Assembly: GCA_027574665.1 (NCBI GenBank)
Contig: CM050658.1
Coordinates: forward strand, 19,852,317 to 19,916,316
Direction: 5' to 3'
DNA: 64,000 nucleotides
Origin: Rhynochetos jubatus
Taxonomy: Eukaryota > Chordata > Aves > Eurypygiformes > Rhynochetidae
The notes below the pieces were generated by a model. The model saw only the letters and a program-made list of their open reading frames with translations. It was not told the origin of the DNA and did not search any database. Each line of letters opens with the position of its first letter. The stretch's first letter is position 1. Below are positions 50,241 to 62,836 of the stretch, one piece after another. Position numbers and translations under genes: made by a program.

Positions 50241-53200
50241 CTCATGCCATGGGGGCTTTAAACACTACCTAGACTCCCCAACAGCACTTGTTTGTCACGT
50301 ATGCAATGCAAAATGTTCACAAGCTGTGCAAAATGTTGACTGATCAGCTTATGGCCACAGGTCACCTGCAAGCTGGCAGCCAGCACATCAGCAAGTGGTC
50401 TGACCCCCCATTCCTTACCCACCTCTGAGAGGAGACAGATGCTACAGTAGAAAGGTGGGAGAGAAGAGACAAAAAGTGGGAGTAAGCCGGGGAAAGCAGT
50501 GCAGTGGGACCCTCCCTGCCTGGACAGCCTGAGCACAGCAGAGGGGCTGCAATCCTGATGACGGCGGACAAATGGGGCCAAAATATGTGCGCTCGGTGCC
50601 CGTGACAGATGACGCGTGACGAGGAAATAGTCCCATCACTAGGTGGCACACCGGGATCGTCACTCCAGGCCAGCATCCTCTCGGGAGGAAAGAGCAAAAC
50701 AGCCCAAAGCTGGAATTAACAAGCTATCATCTGGGGCTGATGTGCTTAGAAAGAGCCATTTCTGTACACACACATAGAGCAACAGCATCCAACAGCTGGG
50801 TGGAGAAATAAAATGTAAAAGTGCAGACAAAATCTGTTCATTCAGTCAACTTCTGCCCGGTTTCCATTTCTGAGTGACAGTGGGTAAAGGTGAGGGAGAC
50901 CAGCTCATGAAGGGAGTGTGAAGAGGCAATGCACAGAGGGCAGCAGAGGGGGAAGTTGCTCCAGGGAACGCAGTTACCAACTCTTCTGAGAGCTAAGCCC
51001 GCTCCTGTGTGTGGAGAGAGCATTTGGGTTTTCCTTCCAGCAGAAGAGGCCAAGCAAAGCACAGAGAGAAGTTTCTTGCAGCAGATAAAACTTCTCTGCT
51101 TCCCAGATGGAGACGGAGTGAGGGACAGCGGCAGCAGCCTATTACCTGCTGCAAAAGGAGTTCAAGGGTGGATATTTGCAGGAAGAGGGAAGAGTGATAG
51201 CATGGTTTCTGGGGCAGACTTTTCTCAGGGCTGGAGTAACACAACACCACAAGCTAAAACCAGCTAATGTATTTATGAGGAGGGGCTAGGCATAGACCTA
51301 CAGTTTGGCAGAGGACCAGCTACCATTGTGTATTGTTCTGCTACTGTAGATCAGCAGAAGCAGTTCACCCTTGGAAGCATCAGGGACTGTATCACGGCCA
51401 ACTACGCTCACTCCTCTGGACACTCACAGGGCCTGCAGGACTTGCCATCAGGCAAACAGTGCACCTCGGTGTCTCCAAGCGTTTGCATGGATTCAGCAGT
51501 GCAGACACAGGCTCACCAGCCAGCTCCCCCCGAGCAACGGTTTGGCTGCAAACGTAGCCCAGGCTGAAGAGAGACGCCAGATCTATATCTAGGAACGCAG
51601 AAATGCAGAAGAATGCAGTTCATCAGCTCAGATACTAATGGGAACATGAGCAGGCAAACAGCTTTCTTCCAAACAGTCTAGTGCCAAACCCCTCCATTCA
51701 GACACTCAGTCTGATGCCAAGAGCACATAACTGCCTAGCTGAGCATCTGAATGACAGCACATCTGCGTTCGCAAGCTGAAAGTCAACAGGAAAGTTAAAT
51801 AATACAAAGTGATCACTGTTGTGTGAAGTAGAGGCTCATGCAGTGGCATAAACTTTGTGCTTTTCAGTAGCATGACGCCTGAACCCTGACCCCACTGCAG
51901 CAATACTGCATGGTAGCTAGTACTGGGCAGAGTCTTGCTCAGCGCTTTATGCTCAGCATCTCTCAGGCACCTAGCAGCTTCAAGCAGATATTCATTCCTC
52001 TCCTCTCTCTCAAATCACTGTAAAGTGGGTTTTTTTGATGCATCCTGTGGTGTATGGGCTGTGTATAACCCAGGGGGGTTCAGTCACGATCCAGCAATTG
52101 GGAAAGAGCCCTTGGGAGAGTGGAAGTGCACAGATAAACCATGTACACAGGACATAGAAGGGAGAAAATGAAATAAGTAGGGAATGGTAGGTATGCAGAA
52201 AGTGGCATGATGGCAACAAGATGTGGGTTTCTGACCAAACTCATTTATCTAATGGGGGATGTGTTAGAAGTTCATTTCAGGCACTACACAAAATCTCTTG
52301 CTAGTTTTTGTGGTTTAACAAGGATTTTCCTTTTTTATCTGTTTTGTTACTATAGGAAACAGCCACTCAACCAGCAAAGAAAACTCTTCATACAGGAGGA
52401 AGCAAGAAAAGATTATGCACAGCATGCTGTGAAATGTCTGCAAGACACACACAGGGAATATAAACAAATTCCCCCTAATGTTTTCCAGCAACAAGGGTCT
52501 CAGGGATTACTTGTAACAGCAGCAGCTTTAAAAAACAAAGACTAAGCAAAACCAGGAAAAAGTATGGTTTTAAGACAACTGTCCTTTTTAAGAGGAGGGA
52601 GGGGTCTGGGATTTTTTTCTTTTTTTAAGAGGGATTATCAGGCCTTAAGTGCAGGTTATATATCTCTTCTCTTCATGACTTCTCTCTACAGGCATTAATT
52701 GGGTTGAGTGTCTGTATGAGACAGTTCTGATGCACGGGGAAATGATAAGCAAATTGGTGAAGGCAAGTTATAAGGATTACAAGCACGTGATGTGTAGACA
52801 CGCTAATTTTGGATTCATGAGTTGTACTATCACTGAGGGATTCCATTGAGTATAGTAATAGCTGTACGGTGTGTCTTCCTCAGTATTTGGTAATCCTAAT
52901 CTTTAGCTTGAGAGTGGTGGTGTTACAGCTCCCAAAGCTCTGCACGTACCAGCTCCAGGCAGCCATGTGTGCATGGTACCACCGCAATCACCACCAAGAC
53001 ATTTGGACCTGGACCACTGTAAAGTCTGAACACAGGTCGCTTTACTCTCACCTCCATTCAGCCACAGTAGGAAGCAGCCCTGAGGCTGCCTTAGCCTCGT
53101 ACCACATTCACCAGCTTTTGACCAGGAAAAATCATCAGCTGCAAAGAGGGAAAGGCTGCAGGAGCTTGTGCTGGGATTTACCCAGGACACTTGCCCTGTT

Positions 53201-56200
53201 TCCCTCTGCCATGAAACAGTTCATGTTTTTTCATCTGGAAGGAATGACTTCCTCTGGAAAGACCTCTCTTTGTGCTGCCCAACAGCATCTGAGGTCCCAG
53301 AAACGCTCCAGGACAGGGATGTTTCGGGGCCCACATACCCTGGAAACACAGACGGGCCTCAGCGCTTGATGTTAGTGGCGGTAGACCCAGAACCCCACTG
53401 TCATCAGTGACTTTATAAAGTGCCAGTTCTGCTGCTGAACTCAAAATAGCAGGTCAAGACAGCAGCACCAGCTCGAGGGCTGTTCTCCTCCCTCTTCCAC
53501 TTGCCCCATCGTGTAGATGACAGTGTCTCTTCTTTCTCCCAGGCGCTTCACAGCCCTAGTCAGTGGGGAGGGAATATAGCAGGAACAAAGTTTCATACGT
53601 TTCTTTGCAGGAACAAACCAGAAATGTTTGAAGATAGGACAGAAGGGGAAGGGAAAAGTGCTGAAATTTTAGGAATTCAATCTCCCACAAAGGAGAAAAA
53701 TCCCACTGCCTCTCAGGGCACAGCACACCATGTGAGCAACTGCAGAGACATACTCATGGGCTTGGCTCTCCAGGGAGCTTTGTTTGTGAACGTTTAGTTA
53801 CATTTATAGGAGTGCAGGGTATTTTATATAGCGGTCTATTCCTTTTGGGATGCAGATAAGTGTTGGGATGTAGATCCTTATTCTAAAACCAGCACTGGTA
53901 AATGATATCCAGGAAAATATCTGATCATCCTCTCTGCTTCTGGAGCTGGGGTTAGGGGCAGTTTGAATGTGCAGTAACGACTGCAGATGATAATGGGTGA
54001 CATGAAGCTCTGCATTATCACTCAAGCTGAACGCCCAGCATATTCTCTGTCGCACACCTCGCTGTGCAATGGAAGAGGTTTCCGAGAAAACACATTTTTA
54101 CCCATTCTGGACACAAAGTAACAACAAACTATAAAAATACCAACTTTACTACTGAGTGTTTACACTTGAGCTTATCATTCAGAGCCTGTGAGTACACTTG
54201 ACCCGCAGTAATACTGCACGGTGGATCTGCATGGCCAACCTCAAACCTGGCAAACAATGTCATTAGAAAGTCGTACATTACTGGGGCCTAATCGCCATCT
54301 CCTAGGTGTATGTGTCTACCTGCTGCAATACGATTGTTCCATCGTGATAAACTGCAGCTAGTTATGAAATAGGGGCATTCTGGAGGGATAATTTTGGCAC
54401 TCCTCACTGAGAAGAATTAACATGGTGGGGTTTGTTTTTTTTTTGAGAGAGAGTTTTTCTCTTGATCCTTTCTACTTCAGGTCATCCTCAGAGAACAGGA
54501 TCCTTTTGAGCTGTTGGATGTATCAAATCACCACCACAAGCGGATAGGACTGACAAGAATTTTCTATTTCCTTATTTGACAGCCTACGTTTTGTGGTTAA
54601 TGTAACGTTTGTATGCTTGTCACAACATTACATTTAGTGTAGCGCCTGGGCAGTAACCATCAGTGTAGTCTGGGAGGGAAGCAACGTTTTAGCCCAGAAC
54701 TTAGAAAGACAGGAGGAAGCGATGGGAGATATTTATAACTTTTACAGGTTGTTTGGACAGGAGAACTCACACGACGTTTTAGCAATACAGATACAAAGCT
54801 TTGAGCCAGGAAGGAAGAGGGAGGCATGTTTAGCCACTTTTTGAGGCTAGGGTGCTATTTTTCCATAAAGCAGCATTTTGCATTGTGGCTGTGAGTATCA
54901 AGATTTATTTTGTTTTGTCTTTGGATCGTGGGTGTAAAACGCTGGTCTCCTTGAAATATGTGGGATGTTAGTGACTAAGATAATACAGGCAAGCTTTCAT
55001 TGTAGGCATTTTGAATCGCCTCCATCCCAGCCTCTCCCAGCATGCTGGATGGGATCATTCCCAACTAGTTTTGTAGCAGACAGGTGCATCAGGCCATGCT
55101 ACCTGCCTGATGAGCTCCTCGTGACACACAGCCTTCTCCCACTAGTTACTGTTAACTAGTGTTATGTTCTCCCGGGCTACAGAAAACTGCCCATGGGCAA
55201 TGGGAGAGTCCCCTGGAAGACAAATCCCCAAGGGAGAGCTGCAGGGAACAGCATTGCCTGCTGTGGAAAGTTTTAAACACAGCTGTGGTTACCCACCATC
55301 CAGGAGATGAATATTTAATGTTTGCTTTAGAGCAGCATCTCCAGATGTAACCACTTGACTCCCCACATTTCCGTTTCACAAAGGGCAACCAGCTCAAAAG
55401 GGAGTGTTGAGGTCTTGCAGCTCCAGCTCTTCTGAGCTACTTCCCCCCCTTGCCTGGAGCTGGTCGGCATCACTCGCCCAAGAGCCTTGCAAAAGGGGAC
55501 AGGAGGAGGAAGAAACTGGCTTTCTTGCAGCCCGGAGAGTTCACAAAACCATTTGGCTTGCTAGGCTGCTGCAGGGACTCCCCACGCTTTGAGAGAAAAG
55601 TCTTTGCTTCTTCTCCCAATGCTGCTCTTCTCTCTCAGTCCTCCAGGGCTGAACCTTTACTGGGACTTTGGTAACACATGGATTTTGTGATGAGCAGAGT
55701 TGAACTGCTTACCCCATGTGTATAGGAAGAGGTGTCACCCTACAGGCACTATCATACTCCACAGCTTGTATCTCCCTTCCTCAGGAAACAGTACCTGATG
55801 GTGGGAGTTTGCTCAGTTGGAATAATCCCCAGGAGGGATTTGCAGATAAGGGGGGCTTGCTAGAGGGAGGGCTGTCACTCCCCTCTTCCCCATACAAGTG
55901 TCAGATGCAGCATCCTCACCCCGAGCTGTTTTCTGGAAGGACTCTGACTTCACCCTGTACTTCTGCCACAGTCATAGCATCCAGAGCCTCTCATCCCACC
56001 TCCAATCCCTTGATGGTGGGGAACTGCTGGGAGCACTTGTGTCCCAAACTGCTCTTGGGAATTCAGCAGTCTCCTTCCCATGCAGACAGCAGCTGGGAGC
56101 AATCCACCCCTGCTCAGCTCTGCACCCAGACTGCATGCAAGCAGTTTCAAACCCAGGGTGTGGACTACTCGAATATGACTAAGAATGAAAGATGACTAAG

Positions 56201-59200
56201 AAAAACAAGTTGGTGTGCTGTGGAATACATCTCCAGCCTGGAGCAGCTGAAGGGCTCTGCAATTCTTCCACAAAGCCCCAAGAAGTGCACAGATCTCCTG
56301 ATAACAAAGCACCCAAGAGCCAGAGCCCCTGCCTCCAGCTCATCTCAGCAGAGCTGAGAGCATGATGTCCCCATTTAGCAACACCTCCTCAGCCTGGTGG
56401 TCTTCCAGGAGGTCTGTATCACTGGAAAAGCCTTCTCTACCCACTGCCTTCCACTCCTGGAAGCAAGTGGCCATACGAAGGAGTGACCAGGGCTGCCACC
56501 TCCTGCTGCAGCCCTCTGCCCCACGTCCTGTCCCTTTGTGACTCCATGTCAAAGCACGCCAGGGTTACAGTGTCCATGGAGGATGTTGGCAGGTATAGGC
56601 AAACTTGTCCGGATAAACTTCACTGCTGTTATCTGGCTGATTTCTAACCCTCTGCAGATACAGTTCCAGTCATTTTCTGGCTTCTTCCATCTCTTGTGGT
56701 TTTTCTTTAATTTTCCCTAATACTCCACATAAGTCTGGTTGCTAGGCAGTGTTTCCAGGCTCAGCCATCTGTAACAAACCCCCACCATGGGCGTGTGCGG
56801 CTTGGCTGCAAAGTGGATGCTTTCCTGGTTAATTTGCCTTTTTTGTACAGTTATTTTGGATACTTGGAAATAAACTGAAAACAAAACTGTTACTAATACC
56901 ATCCCCCTCCTACTGCTAATTAACTTCAGCAAACTGATCTTTTTCAACATCCTTTGTGTGGTCTAGACCAGGGTGCAGACAGTAAACCGTTTGGCTTAAT
57001 TTGCCCTTCACTTTTGTTCCCTCCGGTGCCATGTAGATGAGGAAGGTGAGTAGAAGGGAGCAAGGAAGTGGCACAATACAACCACCAGTTCAAAGGGTGC
57101 ATTTGGACATCTACATGGGTCCCGCACTGTGTCGTCATGCAGGGTGATGAGGAGAATCCCAGAGGCTGCTTCCTCTGCCAGAAGCTGGAGAAAGGGAAGG
57201 GTCAGAGTCCTGGTTCCCCCCATGCCAAGCACACGTCTCAGTCCCTGGACTACTAAAAGCCAACTGCTTGCTGCTTCATAACCCTTTGACAGTGTCTGAA
57301 AGGGAGTGCTGTACGCTTCTGAAAGCTCTTCAACAGGTATGCGGTCGCCTTAACTGTGTGTCTGATCTGTAAACAGTAAGCTTCCAAAAATAGTTGCCCA
57401 GTCTCCTGATTGCATTGTCCTCTCCTTCCTGCCAACAGCCTGGCTGGGCAGGTCAGGTCACTTTTGAGCAGGGAAGGTCATTCACCTGCCCAGGCTCCAG
57501 CTGTACAGGGGAAGGAGTAACATGTTCATGTTGCTTCCCATTTTATGCATACAAGCAGCCACAGGATTGCTCCCTTCATACACACAAATCCGTAATTTCT
57601 CTACTTAGGCACATCTACCATCAAAGTTATTTAATTAAATCATGCCCCAGAGATTGTGAGCCTTTCAGGAGTGAAAATGGGCTTTTGAAACAAAGATGCT
57701 TCTTTAAGCCTCTCACCCTCAGAAACAGTTGTAAAGCCAGAGGAGTCCATGAAAGGGAGAAATGCTGTTTACTGTAGTTTAAGTGGTTGTTGCTTAAGGG
57801 TTGTTTTTCGAATGCATGAAATCACCTGTTGTGGGGGAAAAAGACTACACTGATGCTAGATTATTCCAAAATTCAAGTACCACCCACTGCAGGAGGACAG
57901 AGCCTGCAGAGAGCACAGAATTACACCAATATATTGCCACTGAGTGAGGAAGCAGGAATAAACTGCTGCAAAGATCCCTACCAAAAGACAGAGCATAGTA
58001 GAGCATAATCAATCATGGATTTTAAGCACATTTATTTCTTTCATTAGTGTGTTTATGCCCATTTCAACTCTACCAGTGTTTTCAAATAACGTCTTGGCAT
58101 CACAAGAAATGTGACTAATACCTACTGGTAATAAAGCAGGGGAGGACATCAGAGTAACAACAAGCAAACTGCAGGTACAAACCAGGAGATGCTATAGCTT
58201 GCACTGAGTTGTATGGAGTTTTAAACATTAACATGTTGGTTGCAGTGCATGGGGTGTTGAGGAAACCCCTCCAGCACAACCAGCTCTGCATGGTGGATAG
58301 TGGGCAACAGCTGCAGGGCTCCAGGTGGGATGCAGCCATGGATACCAGTGGAGCACCAGGAAAGGAGCAGCTCCAGGTGACACTAACACTGCATTGCCTG
58401 AACAAGCAGTTATGTGTATAACCAGGGAGTCCCACATGATGCATTGCCTCGGGATTACGATACTGAAAGGAAAACATTACTGCTAATAAATAAGAAGGGA
58501 AATCAACACTAATGCTTATATATGGGCTGCTTAAATCAAATAAGCTGCAGTGATTACAGGTGTTCTAATGAACAAAAGATTAGCCCCCACATGAAAACAG
58601 AAGGGTACAAAGCATACCTAGCTTTTTTCTTTGTATCTCAGTATCTTGGTTTACAGCTGCAGATTAATGATAAACCCCTACATGAGTTTAAAGAATGAGA
58701 AAACAAGTGTAGGTCTTACCAGCATTAATGACAAGTGCACCAAATTCTCTTCCCAAACCTTGATACTCCACCCATAGTCCTTCTGCTCAAAGCCAAAGAG
58801 TCTTTTATTGCTAGTCATCTCACTGCACTTTTCCCTCTCCCTAAACAAGTGTCTGCCTTTGCCAGTCTCACCTATGAGGACTGATTTCAGGATAAACAAC
58901 CAAAGGACAGTTGTGTGATGAACAAGACAGAAAAATCCTGCTGTTTCTATCTGAGCTACACCTGCCAGCACCATTCACACACAGCCCACAGTCATGGTAA
59001 AGCCCCAGAATCTTCACCAACAGGCACTCTGAGGGCCCAGTTTCCACCACAGGGAGAAGAGCAAGTGAGTAGTTCCTCCCTTCTCTATCAAGAGCAAATA
59101 CCACTTGCTCTTTCTTAAAGCAAGGAGAAGCTAGGAACCAAGGGGACACCAGGACCAGACAGGGTCTCACCAGTCACTGCTCACAACACAATACCTGAGT

Positions 59201-62040
59201 CAGATGAGCCAGGCAGGCTGAGGGACAGCAGTCAGCATCAACCAAGAAACATCACCAAGCAAGCTCATGATAACAAGGCACAACTAAAGCCAAGTTAAGA
59301 AATAAACCATGTCTACAATACCAACCAAACACTGCCTGAAACTAAGTACTTAGGGTTGAGTTTAAATAGAGCTCCTGTGCCAATAGGCTGGGGGGGTGGG
59401 GGTGAGTGAAGCCCCAGGTGAGTCTGGTCAGGGCCATTAAGACCCACTACAGCCCTGACATCTGCAGCCCAGCACAGGGACACTGTTATCACACAGGGGA
59501 AAACCCCTTTGCATGGAGTGTTAATTCCTTGGGAGAAAGGTTACTGTAGCACTTGTCAGGAGGTCTTGGCAGAGGAGTGGCAGCGAAAACCTAGTCATTG
59601 GTCATGGATCATGTGATTTTCTTTGTCTCATAGCTAAAGACAGAAAAGAAGAGCTGTCTAGATGCAAAAGCAAAGTGAATACCAGCCTCTGCCAGCTCTG
59701 TGATCCAGCTCCTCTCTTTGCAGAAGGATGCTGTTGGCTTTGCCTCCAATAAGGACAAGCCAAGAGCTGTCTGCTGGCAAGACATAACCCCTTGGTGCCT
59801 TCCCCTTGTAGTTTCCAAAGCACAGACAGGAGCAGGCCAGTCCTGACCAGCTGCTGGGTTTGTTTTCCACTGAGGAAGGTGAGAAGGTGATTTTTACCCT
59901 ATGCTCCCCTCTTGTCCTAGAGCAGTGAATTGTCCTGGGATGCAGAAAGCCCATGCTGGCCAGGAAAGGGTCAAGTGCATTTTTGGGGGTGGGGTGGATG
60001 TTGTGCTCACCTTGTTGCACCTGCTGTAACCAACTGGCTTGGAAGGAGGGCTTAAAAGGAGTGAGCTGAGTCTAGGAGGGAGTGTGAAGGTGTCTGAGTT
60101 TCCTAGGCTGGCCTTAGAAGCAGATAAGGTAATGCCTTATTGTAAGACTGTATTTTGTTTGCTTACTTCTCAGTGCACTACAGCATGTGGTTCTGGCTAA
60201 GCAGAGCAAGAAGAAAACTATGTAACTGTAAAATGGTTTTGACCTTACCGTGAATTTCATAGTGGATCTTCGCAGGTAACTCAATGATGTGCTTACATGT
60301 GCTGGAGCTGCAGCTTTAACTTTGTGCCTCTCCAGGGGAGGTCTGAGCACTGCAGGTCTCTGTGGGCTCTTCAGGTGGGCTTTGTTGCTGGCCTCGCACT
60401 CCTTGTTCTTGGGGTAGGTGACTAAGCAGGGTGAGCCCTGCTTTAGCCAAGTACCCTGCTGCAGGGATTGCCAGAAGCAGCTGCGTGACCTTTGCTAATA
60501 AGGTGGTGCCTTGTGTTAGTGCTTAAACTTGTTACTCTTGTTTCTTTCAATATATCACTGTATCTCCTATGGGCAAAGCAACACATCTTGTCCTTGCTCC
60601 CGCTGATACTCTGTATATCATCACATCTCTGCTATTCCCTTCCCTGACCTGGAGTTGAAAACCTTTCCACCTTCCTCTAGAAGAGGTGGTGCCTTGTTTT
60701 TCCTTCCTGCTGCCTTATGTGGGTGGCTTCACCCAACTCCATCACCCAGTGTTTGAGAAGAGGGTGTCAAAGGCTGAAGAAAGTTTCAAGTGAGCAGTGC
60801 TGTGCTGAGTTATGCAACGGCATCATGGCATTTCGGTGCTGTAATCCTTCCCAAAGCAGCTAGCTCACCAGAGGGTGATGAAAACAAAACACATGCCTGC
60901 TCTCCACGCAGAGACATCTTGTTCTGTAGCGACACTGAATCCCTCCTGGACTGGGCTAGTGCAGAGCCTAACATGCAGAGGAAGGGTTCAAGTTGCATCC
61001 TGTAATGCAGATTGCCTTTAACTTGTCCATAACAAAACTCACTTGTTTTGTTGCCCAGTGTCTGGCTCTTAGCCCCTTCTAGTGGGGAAAGGAGAAGGCT
61101 GCAGTTCAAGTGGTGTGCAAATGAAATCCAAGCTGGTTGAATGTCCATGCAGCTGAACCACCATACACTTACCAGGCTCCTCTGAGATGAAGCTCCCTGG
61201 TAACTCCTTGCCTGAGTCCTTCAGCACAGAGCTTAGGGTAACATTAAAGTGTGATGTTAGGAATAGACTGAACTTCTGATTCTGATTTTTCACTTCCCTC
61301 TGTGCGACTGCTCGAGTCCTCTCAGGGTGGGAACAGCTTGGCAGCACCTGCAGGTCTCCCATCCTTCAGTTTGGATGTGCCTGCTGTGAGTGGGGGACTG
61401 AGTGGAGTGTGCCCTTTTCTTCCACAGTGGGATGGTGTAGCGACAAGCAAAGGGAACAGCGAACAGTATCCAGAGCAAGCACCAGATGAAGAAACAGGGA
61501 ATATCAGAGACCAGTAAAGGCCTGTGGAAAAGGAGACAATGCTGCTGTGGTGATGCAGAGTGCTGTGTAGCACTGCTGGCCAGGAAAGGTCTGCAGGAAG
61601 CACAAGTAGTGTCACCATGGCACACCGATAACTGCTGCCTCTGTGGCAAGTAAAGTAACACAGGTTAGACCCAACACTTGAAAGAGAAGAGCCTAAGAAA
61701 GGGTATGCCTACCAGCAGTAGGAATTATGTTGTAGCAGTTGTAATGCTGTTACTAGAGTACTTAAGGAACAATTGCTGCGATTTATGGTCCCATCAAACA
61801 CAACACTTTTGTGCCAGTGGCTTGCGACTTATTAATCGCTCTGAATGGGGTGTCATATGCTGGCTGCCAGCTGCTTGGGTTGTAGAGTGAAATTCAGACC
61901 TGTTTCTTTCAGTGTGTCTGGACTGCACTTTGATAGTGTCTGCTCTGTTTCCAAACATCTCGTTGCAGATTTCAGTTTCCTTAACTCTTGGACTGAGCTT
62001 AGGATGGAAGAATCCAGAGGTGTTCTGCTGTCAGGGCACT
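50241..62040. other. Long upstream intergenic stretch
   Basis: Apart from the weak candidate exon at 52356 I see only scattered G-rich runs (for example 59390-59406 and 59982-59996). No recognisable gene, CpG island or known repeat is present. Confidence 0.6.
52356..52545 (+). other. Weak candidate terminal exon of an unknown plus-strand transcript
   Basis: A long pyrimidine tract (TTTTCCTTTTTTATCTG...) runs into TACTATAG|GAAACAG, a good 3' splice site. From there a frame stays open for 62 codons to TAA and encodes a polar Gln/Lys-rich peptide containing LFIQEEARKDYAQHAVKCLQ. I do not recognise the protein. No polyadenylation signal was noticed just downstream. This could easily be chance. 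Confidence 0.15.
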
Positions 62041-62045
62041 GAAGG
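62041..62045 (+). repeat. Left target-site duplication of the solo LTR
   Basis: GAAGG directly precedes the TG terminus and is repeated after the CA terminus. Confidence 0.8.
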
Positions 62046-62831
62046 TGTGGTGAGTTGACCCAGGCTGGAGGCCAGGTGCCCACCAAAGCTGTTCTATCTC
62101 TCCTCAGCTGGGCAGGGAAGAGAATATAATGAAAGACTCATGGGTCGAGACAAGGACAGAGAGGGTTCACTCACCAGTTATAGTTGTGGACAAAACTGAC
62201 ACAATTTAGCGAAATTTATTACCGATAATATTGAAGTAGGACAATGAGAACTAAACCCAGTGCTCTGGCATGGGACCCCCCCTCCCAGGATGTAGTCCTT
62301 CAGGACCTCCCTGGTCCAGGCTGGGCCCCCCAGGGTCACAAGTCCTGCCAGCAAACCTGTTCCAGCCTCTCTCCAAGGGGTCACAGCTCCCGCCAGGAGC
62401 CTGTTCCAGCACGGGCTGCCCACAGGGTCACAGCCTCCTTTGGTCATCCCCCTGCTCTGGCATGGGGTTCTGCCCAGGCTGCAGGAGGAGTCTCTGCTCC
62501 CCTGTGACCCTCCATGGCTGCAGGGCACAGCTGGCCTCACCATGGGCTGCCAGGGAATCTCCGCTCCAGCACCTGGAGCACTTCCTCCCCTGGCCTTGGC
62601 ATTCACAGAGTTGTTGCTCTCACATCTTGCTTCCTATCTCACTGCTAGAAATCCTCTCTTCTGGATTTTTCTCCCATTCTTAAACACATCCCAGAGGTGC
62701 TACCGCCATTGCTGATGGGCTCAGCCTTGGCCAGCGGTGGGTCCACCTTGGAACTGTCTGGCATTGGCTTCTCCCAGGGGCCACCCCTGCAGCCCCCCGT
62801 TGCCAAAATCTTGCCATGCAAACCCAATACA
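62046..62831 (-). mobile_element. Solo LTR of an avian endogenous retrovirus (probably ERVL class)
   Basis: The element begins TGTGGTGAGTTGACC and ends AAACCCAATACA, so it has TG...CA termini. It is flanked by a perfect 5-bp direct repeat GAAGG (62041-62045 and 62832-62836), the target-site duplication. Read on the minus strand it starts TGTATTGGGTTTGC and contains a polyadenylation signal AATAAA (62215-62220) about 170 nt before its end, which fits U3-R-U5 in that orientation. It resembles an abundant bird LTR family I know by sequence, but the family name is not certain. The 5-bp duplication fits ERVL-like elements. No internal retroviral genes remain. Confidence 0.8.
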
Positions 62832-62836
62832 GAAGG
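62832..62836 (+). repeat. Right target-site duplication of the solo LTR
   Basis: GAAGG directly follows the CA terminus and matches the left copy exactly. Confidence 0.8.

Noticed and set aside
53213-53272. Frame containing GMTSSGKTS, resembling a P-loop
   Set aside because: Short chance match; no Walker B or other conserved block in the same frame.
59390-59406. Long G runs (GGGGGGG-T-GGGGG) in the flank
   Set aside because: Only two separate runs, not enough for a convincing quadruplex call.
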